From Methylobacterium sp. B4 (GTDB taxonomy: Bacteria; Pseudomonadota; Alphaproteobacteria; Rhizobiales; Beijerinckiaceae), in NCBI RefSeq assembly GCF_003201865.1, contig NZ_QJJJ01000003.1:124001-188000 (forward strand): DNA of 64,000 nt. The letters are read 5' to 3'. Under the pieces are notes generated by a model, which did no database searches, had not been told where the DNA came from, and was given only the letters and a program-made list of their open reading frames with translations. Below are positions 18,368 through 27,600 of this stretch, in pieces. A program made the translations under genes and the position numbers. Each line of letters opens with the position of its first letter. The first letter of the stretch is position 1.

Positions 18368-18509
18368 GCGCTTCGGCCGCTTCTCGATGGGTGGCCGGAG
18401 CGGCGGAATTTGCTTCCGCTCGCAGCCGCACCAGGGCCGTTCACATTGCTCGGACCGCACCTCATTCGCTTGCGTCCGCGAACCCATTCCCTTACTCCGC
18501 CATCCAGGC

Positions 18510-18595
18510 GCGCGACTGGTGAAACGGTAGCCACGCGAGACTCAAAATCTCGTGCTCGTGAGAGCGTCCCGGTTCGAGTCCGGGGTCGCGCACCA
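18510..18595 (+). tRNA. tRNA-Leu (anticodon CAA)
   Basis: An 86-nt tRNA including an encoded CCA. The acceptor strands GCGCGAC and GTCGCGC pair over seven bases. The anticodon loop CTCAAAA gives CAA. The T arm is CCCGG-TTCGAGT-CCGGG, and there is a long variable arm (gtgctcgtgagagc) as expected for a class II leucine tRNA. Confidence 0.95.
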
Positions 18596-18833
18596 TCATC
18601 ACGACTCTCGTCCGGCCGTCCCTGGCACCGACGATTGAGTCAGATCGCTGATCGCGGAGCCCCAGCGGAAGCCGAACGCAGCCTCACCATCGAGGCGGCT
18701 GGCATGGGGAGCACAGGGTCGGAGGCAGACCACCGTTCGCCGCGCCCGCGTTCGGTTGGGAGGGGCCACGCTCTCGCCTCGGTGGCGCATCTATGCTGAA
18801 AGGGCAGCGCTTTCCCGACCCCAACGAGGCTCC

Positions 18834-19415
18834 ATGATCCGCCGGCTCTACGAGTGGATACTCGCGCTCGCCGCCAAGCCCTCAGCCCCGTGGGCGCTCG
18901 GGGCGGTGGCGTTCGCCGAGAGTTCGTTCTTCCCGGTTCCGCCGGACGCGATGCTGGTGCCGATGGCCGTGAGCCGGCCCGATCGGGTCTGGCTCTACGC
19001 CACCATCGCCACCGTGGCTTCCGTCGCGGGCGGCCTGCTCGGCTACGCCATCGGCGCGCTGCTGTTCGACTCGGTCGGGCAGTGGCTGTTCAATCTCTAC
19101 GGGCTTGCCGACAAGGCCGGAACCTTCCAGGCCTCCTACGCCACCTACGGGCACTGGGTGATCCTGCTCAAGGGCCTCACCCCGATCCCCTACAAGCTCG
19201 TCACCATCACTTCGGGCTTTGCCCATTACTCCCTGTTCTGGTTCACCGTCCTCTCGGTCGTGACCCGCGGGGCGCGCTTCTTCCTGCTCGCCGGATTGCT
19301 AGGTCGCTACGGCGTCAGCATCCGCGCGGTGCTCGACCGGCACCTCAACGTCGTGGCGGGCCTGTTCGCGGCGGTGGTGATCCTCGGCTTCGTCGCCTTT
19401 AAGGTGATGCTGTGA
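18834..19415 (+). CDS. YqaA/DedA-like inner membrane protein
   Basis: A 193-residue membrane protein of the SNARE-associated (VTT/DedA) superfamily, closest in appearance to YqaA. Typical segments are FAESSFFPVPPDAMLVP near residue 28 and LLKGLTPIPYKLVTITSG near residue 110, with the G-x-TPIP-K core of the family. DedA proteins are linked to membrane homeostasis and lipid scrambling, but the substrate here is unknown. The ATG at 18834 places the first helix close to the N-terminus. The stop overlaps the start of the dsbB-like gene (GTGA), so the two are cotranslated. Confidence 0.85.
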   Translation: MIRRLYEWILALAAKPSAPWALGAVAFAESSFFPVPPDAMLVPMAVSRPDRVWLYATIATVASVAGGLLGYAIGALLFDSVGQWLFNLYGLADKAGTFQASYATYGHWVILLKGLTPIPYKLVTITSGFAHYSLFWFTVLSVVTRGARFFLLAGLLGRYGVSIRAVLDRHLNVVAGLFAAVVILGFVAFKVML

Positions 19416-19924
19416 GCCGCACGCTCACCGTTCGGACGGTGGCGCTCGCGGTGGCGCTCGGCGCGGCGCTGACGGTGGGCGGCGCGCTCGTGTTCGAGCA
19501 CGGCCTCGGCTACGTGCCGTGCAAGCTCTGCCTGACCGAGCGGGTGCCCTACTACCTCGCAGCCCCGCTCGCGCTCGTCGCGGCCCTGCTGCCGTCCCGG
19601 CCCGCCCGCTTCCTGCTCGGGCTCGTCGCCCTGGTGCTGCTCTACGGGGCGGGACTCGGCGCCTACCATGCGGGAGCCGAATGGGGCTTCTGGCCGGGCC
19701 CGAGCGATTGCGGCGGCGGGTTGGGTGCGGGGCCGGCGGATGTCGGCGACTTCCTGAAGAGCCTGGACAGCGTGCGGCCGGTCGATTGCACGGCCGCCGC
19801 GTGGCGCTTCCTCGGGATCTCGCTCGCCGGCTGGAATGCGCTGATCGCGGCCGTCCTCGGCCTGCTGGCCGCGGCGGCCGCGCTCGGTCAGTTCTCGATC
19901 GGGCCGCACCAACCGGGCAGGTAA
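19412..19924 (+). CDS. DsbB-family disulfide bond formation protein
   Basis: A 170-residue four-helix inner membrane protein with two cysteine pairs in the DsbB arrangement: PCKLC (C37, C40) after the first helix, and C100 (GPSDC) with C126 (RPVDC) in the second periplasmic loop. DsbB reoxidises DsbA and passes electrons to quinone. It begins with GTG at 19412, inside the stop codon of the preceding gene. The 3' end overlaps the end of a convergent ParB-like gene by 37 bases. No dsbA is visible in the window. Confidence 0.87.
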   Translation: MSRTLTVRTVALAVALGAALTVGGALVFEHGLGYVPCKLCLTERVPYYLAAPLALVAALLPSRPARFLLGLVALVLLYGAGLGAYHAGAEWGFWPGPSDCGGGLGAGPADVGDFLKSLDSVRPVDCTAAAWRFLGISLAGWNALIAAVLGLLAAAAALGQFSIGPHQPGR

Positions 19925-20503
19925 CCGGCCTCGGGCGACTTCGCGAGGCGCAGGGCGCCCTCCAGGCTCTGCGTGAAGTCGCGCTCGATCGACTTGCGCT
20001 TGAGGTTGCGCCGCAGGAAATCGGCCCAGAGGAACTCGCTGAAGGGCGTGGTGTCCTTGGCAAATCCTCCCGCCCGGCGCAGCTCGCCCGCGAGGCTGCG
20101 GAAGGGATCGTCGGCGAGGTCCTCGATCCGCTTCGGCACGGCGTCGAAGCCGACCCGCACGCCGCTCGCGTCGTAGGGATGGACCCAGGACTTGTGGTCG
20201 GCCACCGTCCAGAACGCGTCCTTGTCGAGCTTGTGCAGGTCAGCCACCACGGTCACCAGCACGCTCTCGACGCCCTCCTCTTGCAGCGCGCGGGCGAGAT
20301 GGTGGTGGTCGATCACGTAGTGCCGCTTCTTGGGGCCGAGCAGCACCGGAATCATGTGGGTGCCGAGGAAGGCGGCCTTCGTGTCGGCATCGTGCCCGCC
20401 AGCGGCGCCGCTTCTCCTCGACTTCCCGGTAGCCCACCGTCACCTGGGTCGGGCGCAGCTCCGCGATCGGCACGGGGGTGAGCAGGGGTTCGCGCGCTGC
20501 CAT
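19888..20503 (-). pseudogene. ParB-like nuclease-family protein, frameshifted
   Basis: Two reading frames together make one protein. The first begins at 20503 with MAAREPLLTPVPIAELRPTQ and runs to KRRRW. The second continues with HDADTKAAFLGTHMIPVLLG through VIDHHHLARAL and DTTPFSEFLWADF to LPGWCGP at 19888. The frame change lies near 20395-20405 (around ggcgggcacg). The parts match the conserved ParB-like (ParBc_2 type) family of about 200 residues, whose members are found in many proteobacteria without a firm function. A single extra base, or two missing ones, would explain it; sequencing error and real mutation cannot be told apart here. An in-frame ATG at 20355 could still express a 155-residue C-terminal part. 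Confidence 0.75.
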
Positions 20504-20778
20504 CTTCGATCGTCTCCGGCTGTTCGAAGTGCGGGAGGGCAGCGCCTGAGCGCTACTCCGCACAAGCGGCCCCGCTTCACGTTCGCGCGAGCGCCGGGTG
20601 CGCGGCTGCCGTCGGCGTGAGGCGATACCGACCAATGTCGATGATCGGCGGAGGATCGCCGGTCAAACTCAGTACTCTCATCTGATTGCGACCGACGACG
20701 GTATCCCGGACGACTGCATCGCCAAGCATTTCCTTGCCGAATGCTCGTCCTGCGATTCTGCGGCAGCCGGTCACCCTC

Positions 20779-21993
20779 ATGTCACCCGTTTCGCTGCACG
20801 CCGCACCTCCGGCACAGGCCCAGGCGTCACGCCCGCTGATCGGCCTCGATCTACTGCGCTTCGGCGCGGCGGCTCTCGTCATGGTCTTCCACCTGGCCTG
20901 CACCGAGTGGCTCGATCCATCGAGCGAAGCCGCCGCCCTCGTCGGGACGCCGATTCCCTTCCCGGCCCTGCTGCCGCTCAGCAGTCAGGGCTGGATCGGC
21001 GTGCAGATGTTCTTCGTCATATCGGGCTATGTCATCGCCTATTCCGCGTCGCAGGCGAGCGCGTCGCGCTTCCTCGTCAACCGCGTCCTGCGTCTGATGC
21101 CCGGCATCTGGTTCTGTGCCACGCTGTCCTTCGTGCTCGCCCTGATCTTCATGCCGGAGCCGGTCACCGTCCTCTTGGCTTGGTATGCCCGGACCCTGGT
21201 TCTGTTCCCGGCTCCCCGCTGGATCGACGGGGTCTACTGGACGCTCGGCATCGAGATCATCTTCTACGGCCTCGTCTTCGCGCTGCTCGCCCTGCGGCGG
21301 TTCGATCGTCTGGAATCGGTCGTCCTGGCGGTCGGCCTCGCGAGCACGTTGATGTGGTGCCTGGCCGCGATGTCGGTCTGGCCCGATCTCGGCCGGATCA
21401 TCAGCACGCGCATCGCCAAGCTCATCCTGGTCACCCACGGCTGCCACTTCGCACTCGGCGTGCTGCTGTGGAGCGGAGCGAGCCGGGGCTTTACGCGCCT
21501 GCGCCTTCTCGGCATCGCCGCCTGCACCGTCGGCGGCCTGCTGCAGATTCGCTACGATGCCGGATTCGCCGGCGCCTCGCTCGGCCTCGACCGCGATCCC
21601 AAGACGGCCTGGCTGCTCTACGCCGCCTTCCTGGGCCTGTTCTGCCTTTCGATCCGAACGAACGTCGCGCTGACCGATGCCCTTCCCGCGCTCGCCGCGA
21701 AGGTCCGCCATCTCGGTCTCGCCACCTACCCGCTCTACCTGCTGCACACCTTCATCGGCGCCCTGGCGATGCGGCTGCTGCACGACCTCGGCCTGCCGCC
21801 GGCACTCTGCCTCGCGGGCGGGTTCGCGACGGCAATCGCGGCGGCCCTGCTCGTCTCACGCCGGGTCGAACCAATCTTTCGCACCCGGCTCAAGCGGATG
21901 ATCGCGCCGACCGAGCCCGGACGGGCCACCCGCGGATTCGCGAGCGGGCCGATCGACGACCTGGCGATCCCCGTCCGTCAGCGCTCCTCGTAG
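20779..21993 (+). CDS. Acyltransferase 3 family membrane protein
   Basis: A 404-residue multi-pass membrane protein of the acyltransferase 3 (OafA/NodX) family, which O-acetylates or O-acylates exported polysaccharides and lipids. The start LIGLDLLRFGAAALVMVFHL carries the family's RxxAxxxVxxxH-like first helix with the catalytic His. SQGWIGVQMFFVISGYVIAY is the second conserved block, and NRVLRLMPGIW the third. About ten hydrophobic helices follow. The ATG at 20779 leaves 16 residues before SRPLIGLD. The acceptor is unknown. Its last bases overlap the end of the convergent EVE gene. Confidence 0.83.
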   Translation: MSPVSLHAAPPAQAQASRPLIGLDLLRFGAAALVMVFHLACTEWLDPSSEAAALVGTPIPFPALLPLSSQGWIGVQMFFVISGYVIAYSASQASASRFLVNRVLRLMPGIWFCATLSFVLALIFMPEPVTVLLAWYARTLVLFPAPRWIDGVYWTLGIEIIFYGLVFALLALRRFDRLESVVLAVGLASTLMWCLAAMSVWPDLGRIISTRIAKLILVTHGCHFALGVLLWSGASRGFTRLRLLGIAACTVGGLLQIRYDAGFAGASLGLDRDPKTAWLLYAAFLGLFCLSIRTNVALTDALPALAAKVRHLGLATYPLYLLHTFIGALAMRLLHDLGLPPALCLAGGFATAIAAALLVSRRVEPIFRTRLKRMIAPTEPGRATRGFASGPIDDLAIPVRQRSS

Positions 21994-22400
21994 CCTCCCA
22001 TGGCGCAGACCCGGGCCCACTCTTCGGGCGTGACCGGCTGCACCGAGAGGCGCGAATTCGTCACCAGGGCCATGTCCTTGAGCGCCGGCTCCACCTTGAT
22101 CGCGTCGAGGGCGACCGGGCGCGGCATCGCGGCCACCGCCCGCACGTCGACCATGCCGAAGCGTCCGCTCTCGTCGGTGTGGTCGGGATAATAGGGTCGG
22201 ATGACCTCGACGATGCCGACGACGGCCTTGCCCTCGTTGGAATGGTAGAAGAAGCCGCGCTCGCCGACCTGCATCGCCTGCATCTGCTTCTTGGCGAGGT
22301 GGTTGCGCACGCCGTTCCAGAAGGTGCCCCCCTCCCCCGCCGCGACCTGTTGGTCCCAGGACCAGGTCGAAGGTTCGGACTTGAACAGCCAGTAGGCCAT
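21978..22400 (-). CDS. EVE domain protein
   Basis: A 140-residue protein that is nearly all EVE domain (PUA-like fold): MAYWLFKSEPSTWSWDQQ, then WNGVRNHLAKKQM, GERGFFYHSNEGKAVVGI and YPDHTDESGRFGMVD. EVE domains bind modified bases; stand-alone bacterial members are common and mostly uncharacterised. It is convergent with the acyltransferase gene (16-base overlap) and lies 69 bp downstream of gpsA on the same strand. Family assignment is certain, physiological role is not. Confidence 0.9.
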   Translation of the reverse strand: MAYWLFKSEPSTWSWDQQVAAGEGGTFWNGVRNHLAKKQMQAMQVGERGFFYHSNEGKAVVGIVEVIRPYYPDHTDESGRFGMVDVRAVAAMPRPVALDAIKVEPALKDMALVTNSRLSVQPVTPEEWARVCAMGGYEER

Positions 22401-22469
22401 GGTGCGGGGCGGCTCCGTCGATGCGACGCCTCCGCTTATCCAAAATCCGGCCGAGCTTGAAGGGCGGGG

Positions 22470-23483
22470 TCAGTCGACCTCGCCCTTGAGCGGCCGCGAG
22501 AGCAGGCGGGCCATCGCGCCATCGACCGTGAGGTCGCCGGCGATCACCGCGGCGACGGCCTCGGCCACGGGCATCTCGACCGCCCGCGCCTTCGCGAGGT
22601 CGACCAGGGCGGCTGCAGTGAAAGCGCCTTCCGCGAGCTTGCCGCCCGAGGCCTGCTCCGGCGTCGCGCCGCCGCCCAGACGCTCGCCGAAGGCGAAGTT
22701 GCGCGACTGCGAGGAAGAGGCGGTGAGAACGAGGTCGCCGAGGCCCGACAGACCCATCAGCGTCTCCGCCCGGCCGCCATAGGCGCGGGCGAAGCGCATC
22801 AATTCGGCGAAGGCGCGGGCGATCAGCGCGGCCCGCGCACTCTCGCCGAGGCCGCGGCCCGAGACGATGCCCGAGGCGATGGCGAGCACGTTCTTGCCCG
22901 CTCCGCCGATCTCGACGCCGCGCACGTCGTCGGTGTGGTAGAGTCGAAAGGCCGGCCCCGACAGCAGCCCCGCCAGCCGCGCAGCGCGCGCTCCGTCCAA
23001 TGCGGCGAGCGTAACGGCCGTGGGAAGGCCGCGGGCGACGTCGGCGGCGAAGCTCGGTCCCGACAGCACCGCCACCGGCGTGCCGGCCGGCAGGCACTCG
23101 GCGGCCACCGCGCTCATGAAGCTGTCGCTGCCCCGCTCGATTCCCTTGGCGCACAGGACCACGGCCGCGCCGGGCGCGAGCGACGGCGCGAGGGCGCTCA
23201 GTACGCTGCGCTGGGTCTGGGCCGGCACCACCAGCAGGACGGTCCCGGCCTGCCCCAGAGCCCCGGCCTCGGCCGTCACCCGCACCTGTGGATGCAGGCC
23301 GACGCCCGGAAGGTAGCGCTCGTTGACCCGCTCCACCTCCATCCGCGACGCGGCAGCGGGATCGCGCGTCCAGAGCGTGACGCCCCGCCCCGCCCCGGCC
23401 GCGGCGTTGGCAAGCGCCGTGCCCCAGGATCCGCCGCCGACCACCGCGACGGCGTCGTCCTGCCCGCTCGCTCCTGCGCTCAT
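22470..23483 (-). CDS. gpsA: NAD(P)H-dependent glycerol-3-phosphate dehydrogenase
   Basis: A 337-residue cytosolic enzyme reducing dihydroxyacetone phosphate to sn-glycerol-3-phosphate for phospholipid synthesis. The dinucleotide loop is VVGGGSWGTALAN at the N-terminus; LCAKGIERG, AVLSGPSFAADVA, EIGGAGKNVLAIASG with the catalytic lysine, and SSQSRNFAFGERL are all present. The ATG at 23483 gives the usual family length; the frame stays open upstream without a good start. In alphaproteobacteria gpsA often lies near tsaD; here an unrelated chemoreceptor gene stands between them. Confidence 0.95.
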   Translation of the reverse strand: MSAGASGQDDAVAVVGGGSWGTALANAAAGAGRGVTLWTRDPAAASRMEVERVNERYLPGVGLHPQVRVTAEAGALGQAGTVLLVVPAQTQRSVLSALAPSLAPGAAVVLCAKGIERGSDSFMSAVAAECLPAGTPVAVLSGPSFAADVARGLPTAVTLAALDGARAARLAGLLSGPAFRLYHTDDVRGVEIGGAGKNVLAIASGIVSGRGLGESARAALIARAFAELMRFARAYGGRAETLMGLSGLGDLVLTASSSQSRNFAFGERLGGGATPEQASGGKLAEGAFTAAALVDLAKARAVEMPVAEAVAAVIAGDLTVDGAMARLLSRPLKGEVD

Positions 23484-23987
23484 CACCGCCTCCGTCGAAA
23501 CCTGACGCACATCGCGCGCAGGCGGCCTCCCGCGCAAGCCGGCGCCCGCACCAGGGTCTGCGGGCGGGCCGCACTCGCTCACCATGCCTGGCGGGTGTTC
23601 GAACGCGGAGAGTAGAGCCGCCCGGTGGGCTCCGACACGTCACATCAACAGCACACCGGAGGACCGGCGCAGTGTTTTCAAGGTCAGATCGGGACCCCTG
23701 GATTCGCCGCGAACATCAAATCACGATGCAACGCAGGATCCGGGAGACAAGCAATGAACTCATTTTTTACAGCGGAAATATGGTGACTCTGGAACTCAAT
23801 GGCAGGAAAACAATAGGCTCCAAACAAATCAGACGGTGAACAATACATTCGAATGCTGATAAAAACTCTCCTTCGACTATCTATTTCTGCCGAAGTGGTC
23901 GGAGTGATTTTTCATATTAACATATGTTCAATATTCTGCTGGCAAGCTGAGGGCGATCGCAACTTCTCGTACGTGAGAGTGGATACC
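23484..23987. other. Intergenic region, no gene assigned
   Basis: About 500 bases between gpsA and the chemoreceptor gene. From about 23700 to 23940 the sequence is clearly richer in A and T than its surroundings and should hold the chemoreceptor promoter. A 37-codon open frame (from 23725) exists but has no supporting feature. Confidence 0.4.
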
Positions 23988-25463
23988 GTGACGCTGTTTC
24001 GCTCCGAATCCGAATCCATTCTCGAAGCCATCGACCGCTCGCAAGGACGGATCGAATTCGCCCTGGACGGCACCATCACGAACGCAAACGCGACCGTCCT
24101 GGGACTGCTGGGCTACACGCTGGGAGAGCTGCGCGGCCGCTCGCACGCGGTGCTCGTGCCCTCGGACGGGCGTGAGAGCGCCCAGTACAGGACGGTCTGG
24201 GAGACGTTGCGCCGCGGCGAGTTCCAGTCGGGCACGTTCCGCTGGGTCGGCAAGAACGACCGCTCGGTCCACGTCCAGGGCGCCTACAATCCGGTTCTCG
24301 ACCGGCGCGGGCGGCCCTGCAAGGTGGTCACTCTCGCTACCGACATTACCGAACAGGCCCGGCGCAACGAGCGCTACGAGGGCCATTTCACGACGATCAA
24401 CCGCTCGCAGGCGGTGATCCATTTCGACCTCGACGGCACGATCACCGACGCCAACGAGAACTTCCTGGAGGCGATGGGCTACCGCCTCGAAGAGGTGCGG
24501 GGCCGGCATCACCGCCTGTTCGTCGATCCCGAGGAGGCGCGCGCTCCCGCCTACTCCGATTTCTGGAAGACGCTGGCGACGGGGACCTTCCAGTCGGGCG
24601 AGTTCCGCCGGCTCGCCAAGGGGGGGCGAGAGATCTGGATCTACGGCTCCTACAACCCGGTCTTCGACAGCGAGGGACGCCCCCACGCGGTGGTGAAGTT
24701 CGCCAGCGACGTGACACAGGCGGTCGCCGACCGCCTGCGTCGCAGCGAGGGCCAGCGCTCGATCGAGGCCGACCTCGACGTCATCACCGGCGCCATGTCG
24801 GACGTGAGCCGGCAGGCCAACGAGACGGCGGCGGCGGTGGCGCTCACCTCCGACAACGTCCAGGCGGTCGCGGCGGGCACCGAGGAATTCGCGGCCTCGA
24901 TCGCCGAGCTGAGCCGCCACGCCACCCAGGCGAGATCCGCCTCCGACGCGGCCGTGGCCCGGGCGGAGGAGGCCGGCGGGATCGTCGCGGGGCTCACCTC
25001 CGCCGCCGAGCGCATCGGCGAGGTGGTGTCGGTAATTCGCTCGATCGCCGACCAGACCAACCTGCTCGCGCTGAACGCCACGATCGAAGCGGCCCGGGCC
25101 GGCGCCGCGGGACGCGGCTTCGCGGTGGTCGCCACCGAGGTGAAGGCGCTGGCCAGCCAATCCTCCCGCGCCACGGAGGATATCGGCCATCAGATCGCGG
25201 CGGTGCAGGATTCCTCGGCCAAGGCCGTGGAAGCGATCCGGGCCATCGTCTCGACCATCACGAACCTGAGCGAGATCTCGATGAGCGTCTCCTCCGCCGT
25301 GACGGAGCAGGCGGCGGTCACGCAGGAAATCTCGAACAACATGCAGACCGCCGCGCGCAGCGTGGAGGCCGTCCGCCTCAACGCCGACGGCATCGCGCAG
25401 GCGGCCAACGAGGTCGATCTCTCCGTCCGGAAGGTCACCGCCACCGCCCGGGCGATCGCCTGA
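23988..25463 (+). CDS. Soluble methyl-accepting chemotaxis protein with two PAS domains
   Basis: About 491 residues with two PAS-PAC units followed by a chemoreceptor signalling domain. The first PAS begins around [18 protein letters not shown], the second around [17 protein letters not shown]; each ends in a PAC segment ([16 protein letters not shown]). The hairpin tip is [20 protein letters not shown], with [16 protein letters not shown] after it. No transmembrane segment is present, so this is a cytoplasmic receptor, probably sensing redox or a small ligand through PAS. Start choice is uncertain: GTG at 23988 follows a purine-rich gagagtgg, while an ATG at 23853 lies in AT-rich non-coding-like sequence. 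Confidence 0.88.
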   Translation: MTLFRSESESILEAIDRSQGRIEFALDGTITNANATVLGLLGYTLGELRGRSHAVLVPSDGRESAQYRTVWETLRRGEFQSGTFRWVGKNDRSVHVQGAYNPVLDRRGRPCKVVTLATDITEQARRNERYEGHFTTINRSQAVIHFDLDGTITDANENFLEAMGYRLEEVRGRHHRLFVDPEEARAPAYSDFWKTLATGTFQSGEFRRLAKGGREIWIYGSYNPVFDSEGRPHAVVKFASDVTQAVADRLRRSEGQRSIEADLDVITGAMSDVSRQANETAAAVALTSDNVQAVAAGTEEFAASIAELSRHATQARSASDAAVARAEEAGGIVAGLTSAAERIGEVVSVIRSIADQTNLLALNATIEAARAGAAGRGFAVVATEVKALASQSSRATEDIGHQIAAVQDSSAKAVEAIRAIVSTITNLSEISMSVSSAVTEQAAVTQEISNNMQTAARSVEAVRLNADGIAQAANEVDLSVRKVTATARAIA

Positions 25464-25520
25464 CACCCGGCCGCAGCCGGAGCCGAACGCGCGAAAGGGC
25501 GTTCGGCGCATTCGCCTGCG

Positions 25521-26564
25521 TCAGGCCGTCGGCGCAGCCTCGGCGAAGGGCCAGCGGGCGCGGGCCGGCACGGTGAGATCGTCCACGAGGCCGAGGCGCA
25601 GGCGCTCCAGCCCCGCCCAGGCGATCATCGCCCCGTTGTCGCCGCACAGCGGCAGCGGCGGCGCCACGAAGCTCAAGCCCACCTCGCCGGCTTGCGAGGC
25701 CAGCGCCCGCCGGATCGCGCCGTTGGCCGCAACACCGCCCGCCGCCACCAGCGCCGTCGGATGACCGGCGATGGCCGAGAAGGCGCGCAGGCCCACGCGC
25801 ACCCGGTCCACCACCACGTCCACCACCGCCGCCTGGAAGCTGGCGCAGAGATCGGCCACGTCCTGCGAGGCCAAGGGTTCCAGCCGCTCGGCCTCGATGC
25901 GCAGGGCGGTCTTCAGGCCCGACAGGGAGAAGTTCGCCTCCCGGCGCCCCAGCATCGGGCGGGGCAGCGCGAAGCGCTCCGGGTCGCCCTTCTGCGCCTG
26001 CCGCTCCACCTCGGGACCGCCGGGATAGCCGAGGCCCAGGAGCTTGGCGACCTTATCGAAGGCCTCGCCGATGGCGTCGTCGATGGTCGTTCCGAGCCGG
26101 ACGTAGTCGCCGACGCCCTTGACCGCGACGAGCTGGGTGTGGCCGCCCGAGGCCAGCAGCAGCAGGTAGGGGAAGGCGAGCCCGTCCGTCAGGCGCGGGG
26201 TCAGCGCATGGGCTTCCAAGTGGTTGACCGCGAGCAGGGGCTTGCGTGCCACGAGGGAGAGGGTCTTGGCGGTGACGAGGCCGATCAGCACGCCGCCGAT
26301 CAGGCCCGGACCGGCCGCGACCGCGATCCCGTCGATCGCGGGGAGCGTCGTCCCCGCCCGCTGAAGAGCCCGGGCGATCAGCCGGTCGAGCACCTCGACA
26401 TGGGCGCGGGCGGCGATCTCGGGCACGACGCCGCCATAAGCCGCGTGCTCGGCGATCTGGCTCAGCACCTCGTTGGCGAGGATCTTCCCGCGCTCACCGT
26501 CGTCGAGCGTCACCACGGCGGCGGCGGTCTCGTCGCAGGTCGTCTCGATGCCGAGAATCTTCAT
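25521..26564 (-). CDS. tsaD: tRNA N6-adenosine threonylcarbamoyltransferase TsaD
   Basis: A 347-residue member of the Kae1/TsaD/Qri7 family that completes t6A at position 37 of ANN-decoding tRNAs. It begins [18 protein letters not shown], the canonical start. Metal ligands are in [12 protein letters not shown], and [42 protein letters not shown] and [12 protein letters not shown] are all intact. The ATG at 26564 is fixed by homology of the first residues. It is divergent from hemD, a common alphaproteobacterial arrangement; the hemC gene often seen there is absent from this window. Confidence 0.96.
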   Translation of the reverse strand: MKILGIETTCDETAAAVVTLDDGERGKILANEVLSQIAEHAAYGGVVPEIAARAHVEVLDRLIARALQRAGTTLPAIDGIAVAAGPGLIGGVLIGLVTAKTLSLVARKPLLAVNHLEAHALTPRLTDGLAFPYLLLLASGGHTQLVAVKGVGDYVRLGTTIDDAIGEAFDKVAKLLGLGYPGGPEVERQAQKGDPERFALPRPMLGRREANFSLSGLKTALRIEAERLEPLASQDVADLCASFQAAVVDVVVDRVRVGLRAFSAIAGHPTALVAAGGVAANGAIRRALASQAGEVGLSFVAPPLPLCGDNGAMIAWAGLERLRLGLVDDLTVPARARWPFAEAAPTA

Positions 26565-26753
26565 GGGCGTCACGCGGGGGTCCAGGCACCGTTGCGCACC
26601 GGGGGCCGGCGCGCCTACTCCATCGGGTGCGGGGCGCATGCGCGCCGCGCCCGCATCATCTACGACGAAAACCGGGGACGAAACAGGGAAGGCCGCCGCG
26701 GGCCCGCACCTGTGGACGGGGCTGAGGGCGGAGCGGGGAATGGGGGCAGGCTG

Positions 26754-27467
26754 ATGCGCATCTGGGTGTCGCGGCCCGAACCAGGGGCGCAGCGCACGGC
26801 CGAACGGCTCGCTGCGCTCGGCCATCGCGGGCTCGTGGCCCCGGTGCTGCGCATCGCGCCCACGGACGCGCCGCCGCCCGCCGGCCCGTTCGACGGCCTG
26901 ATTCTCACGAGCGCCAACGCCGCCGGCCCGCTGGCCGCGGCCGGGCTCACCGGTCTTCCGGTCTTCGCCGTCGGCGCGCGCACCGCGGAGAAGGCCCGGG
27001 CCGCGGGCCTCGCCAGCGTGCAGTGCGCGGACGGGGACGCCGCCGCCCTGGCCCGCCTCGTCGCACACCATTTGAGACCGGGATGCACCCTGCTCCACGC
27101 CGCCGGAGAGGACCGCAAGGCCGAGCCCGCGGCGAGCCTGGAGGGGGCGGGCTACCGCGTCACCGCCTGGAACGCCTACGCCGCCCAGGCGCTCGACGCG
27201 CTTCCCGAGCCGGCGGCGCGGGCACTCGGCGGGACGGATGGCGGCCCGCCACTCTCGGGAGCCCTGCACTATTCCCGCCGCAGCGCCGAAACCGCCGCCG
27301 TCTTGAGCGCGGCAGCCGGTTTGAGCGGAGCGTTTCGCGCGCTGGCGCATTACTGCCTGTCCGCCGACGTGGCCGCGGGACTGGTCGAGTTCGGCTTCGC
27401 GGCCCATTTTGTGGCGGCGCGACCGACCGAGGAGGCTCTCCTCGCCGGTCTCGGGGCGCCGATCTGA
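26754..27467 (+). CDS. hemD: Uroporphyrinogen-III synthase
   Basis: A 237-residue HemD-type protein. HemD closes hydroxymethylbilane to uroporphyrinogen III with inversion of ring D, in heme, siroheme and cobalamin synthesis. Seen family features are [20 protein letters not shown] at the start, [36 protein letters not shown] and the end segment [15 protein letters not shown]. Sequence conservation in this family is low, so the genomic neighbours (tsaD divergent, mitofilin and hemY downstream) are important support. The ATG at 26754 has an AGGCTG-type site just upstream. Confidence 0.9.
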   Translation: MRIWVSRPEPGAQRTAERLAALGHRGLVAPVLRIAPTDAPPPAGPFDGLILTSANAAGPLAAAGLTGLPVFAVGARTAEKARAAGLASVQCADGDAAALARLVAHHLRPGCTLLHAAGEDRKAEPAASLEGAGYRVTAWNAYAAQALDALPEPAARALGGTDGGPPLSGALHYSRRSAETAAVLSAAAGLSGAFRALAHYCLSADVAAGLVEFGFAAHFVAARPTEEALLAGLGAPI

Positions 27468-27600
27468 GCGACCGCTCCCTCAGGGGATCGGGCCGCGCGG
27501 GCGTGCGAAGTGTTGAAAGCCGGAATCGCGGGTCGGTTCCGACGGATGACGGCACCGGTCGGCTCTTCTATGGGAAGTGTTGCGCCGGTGCGGCGGCTGA

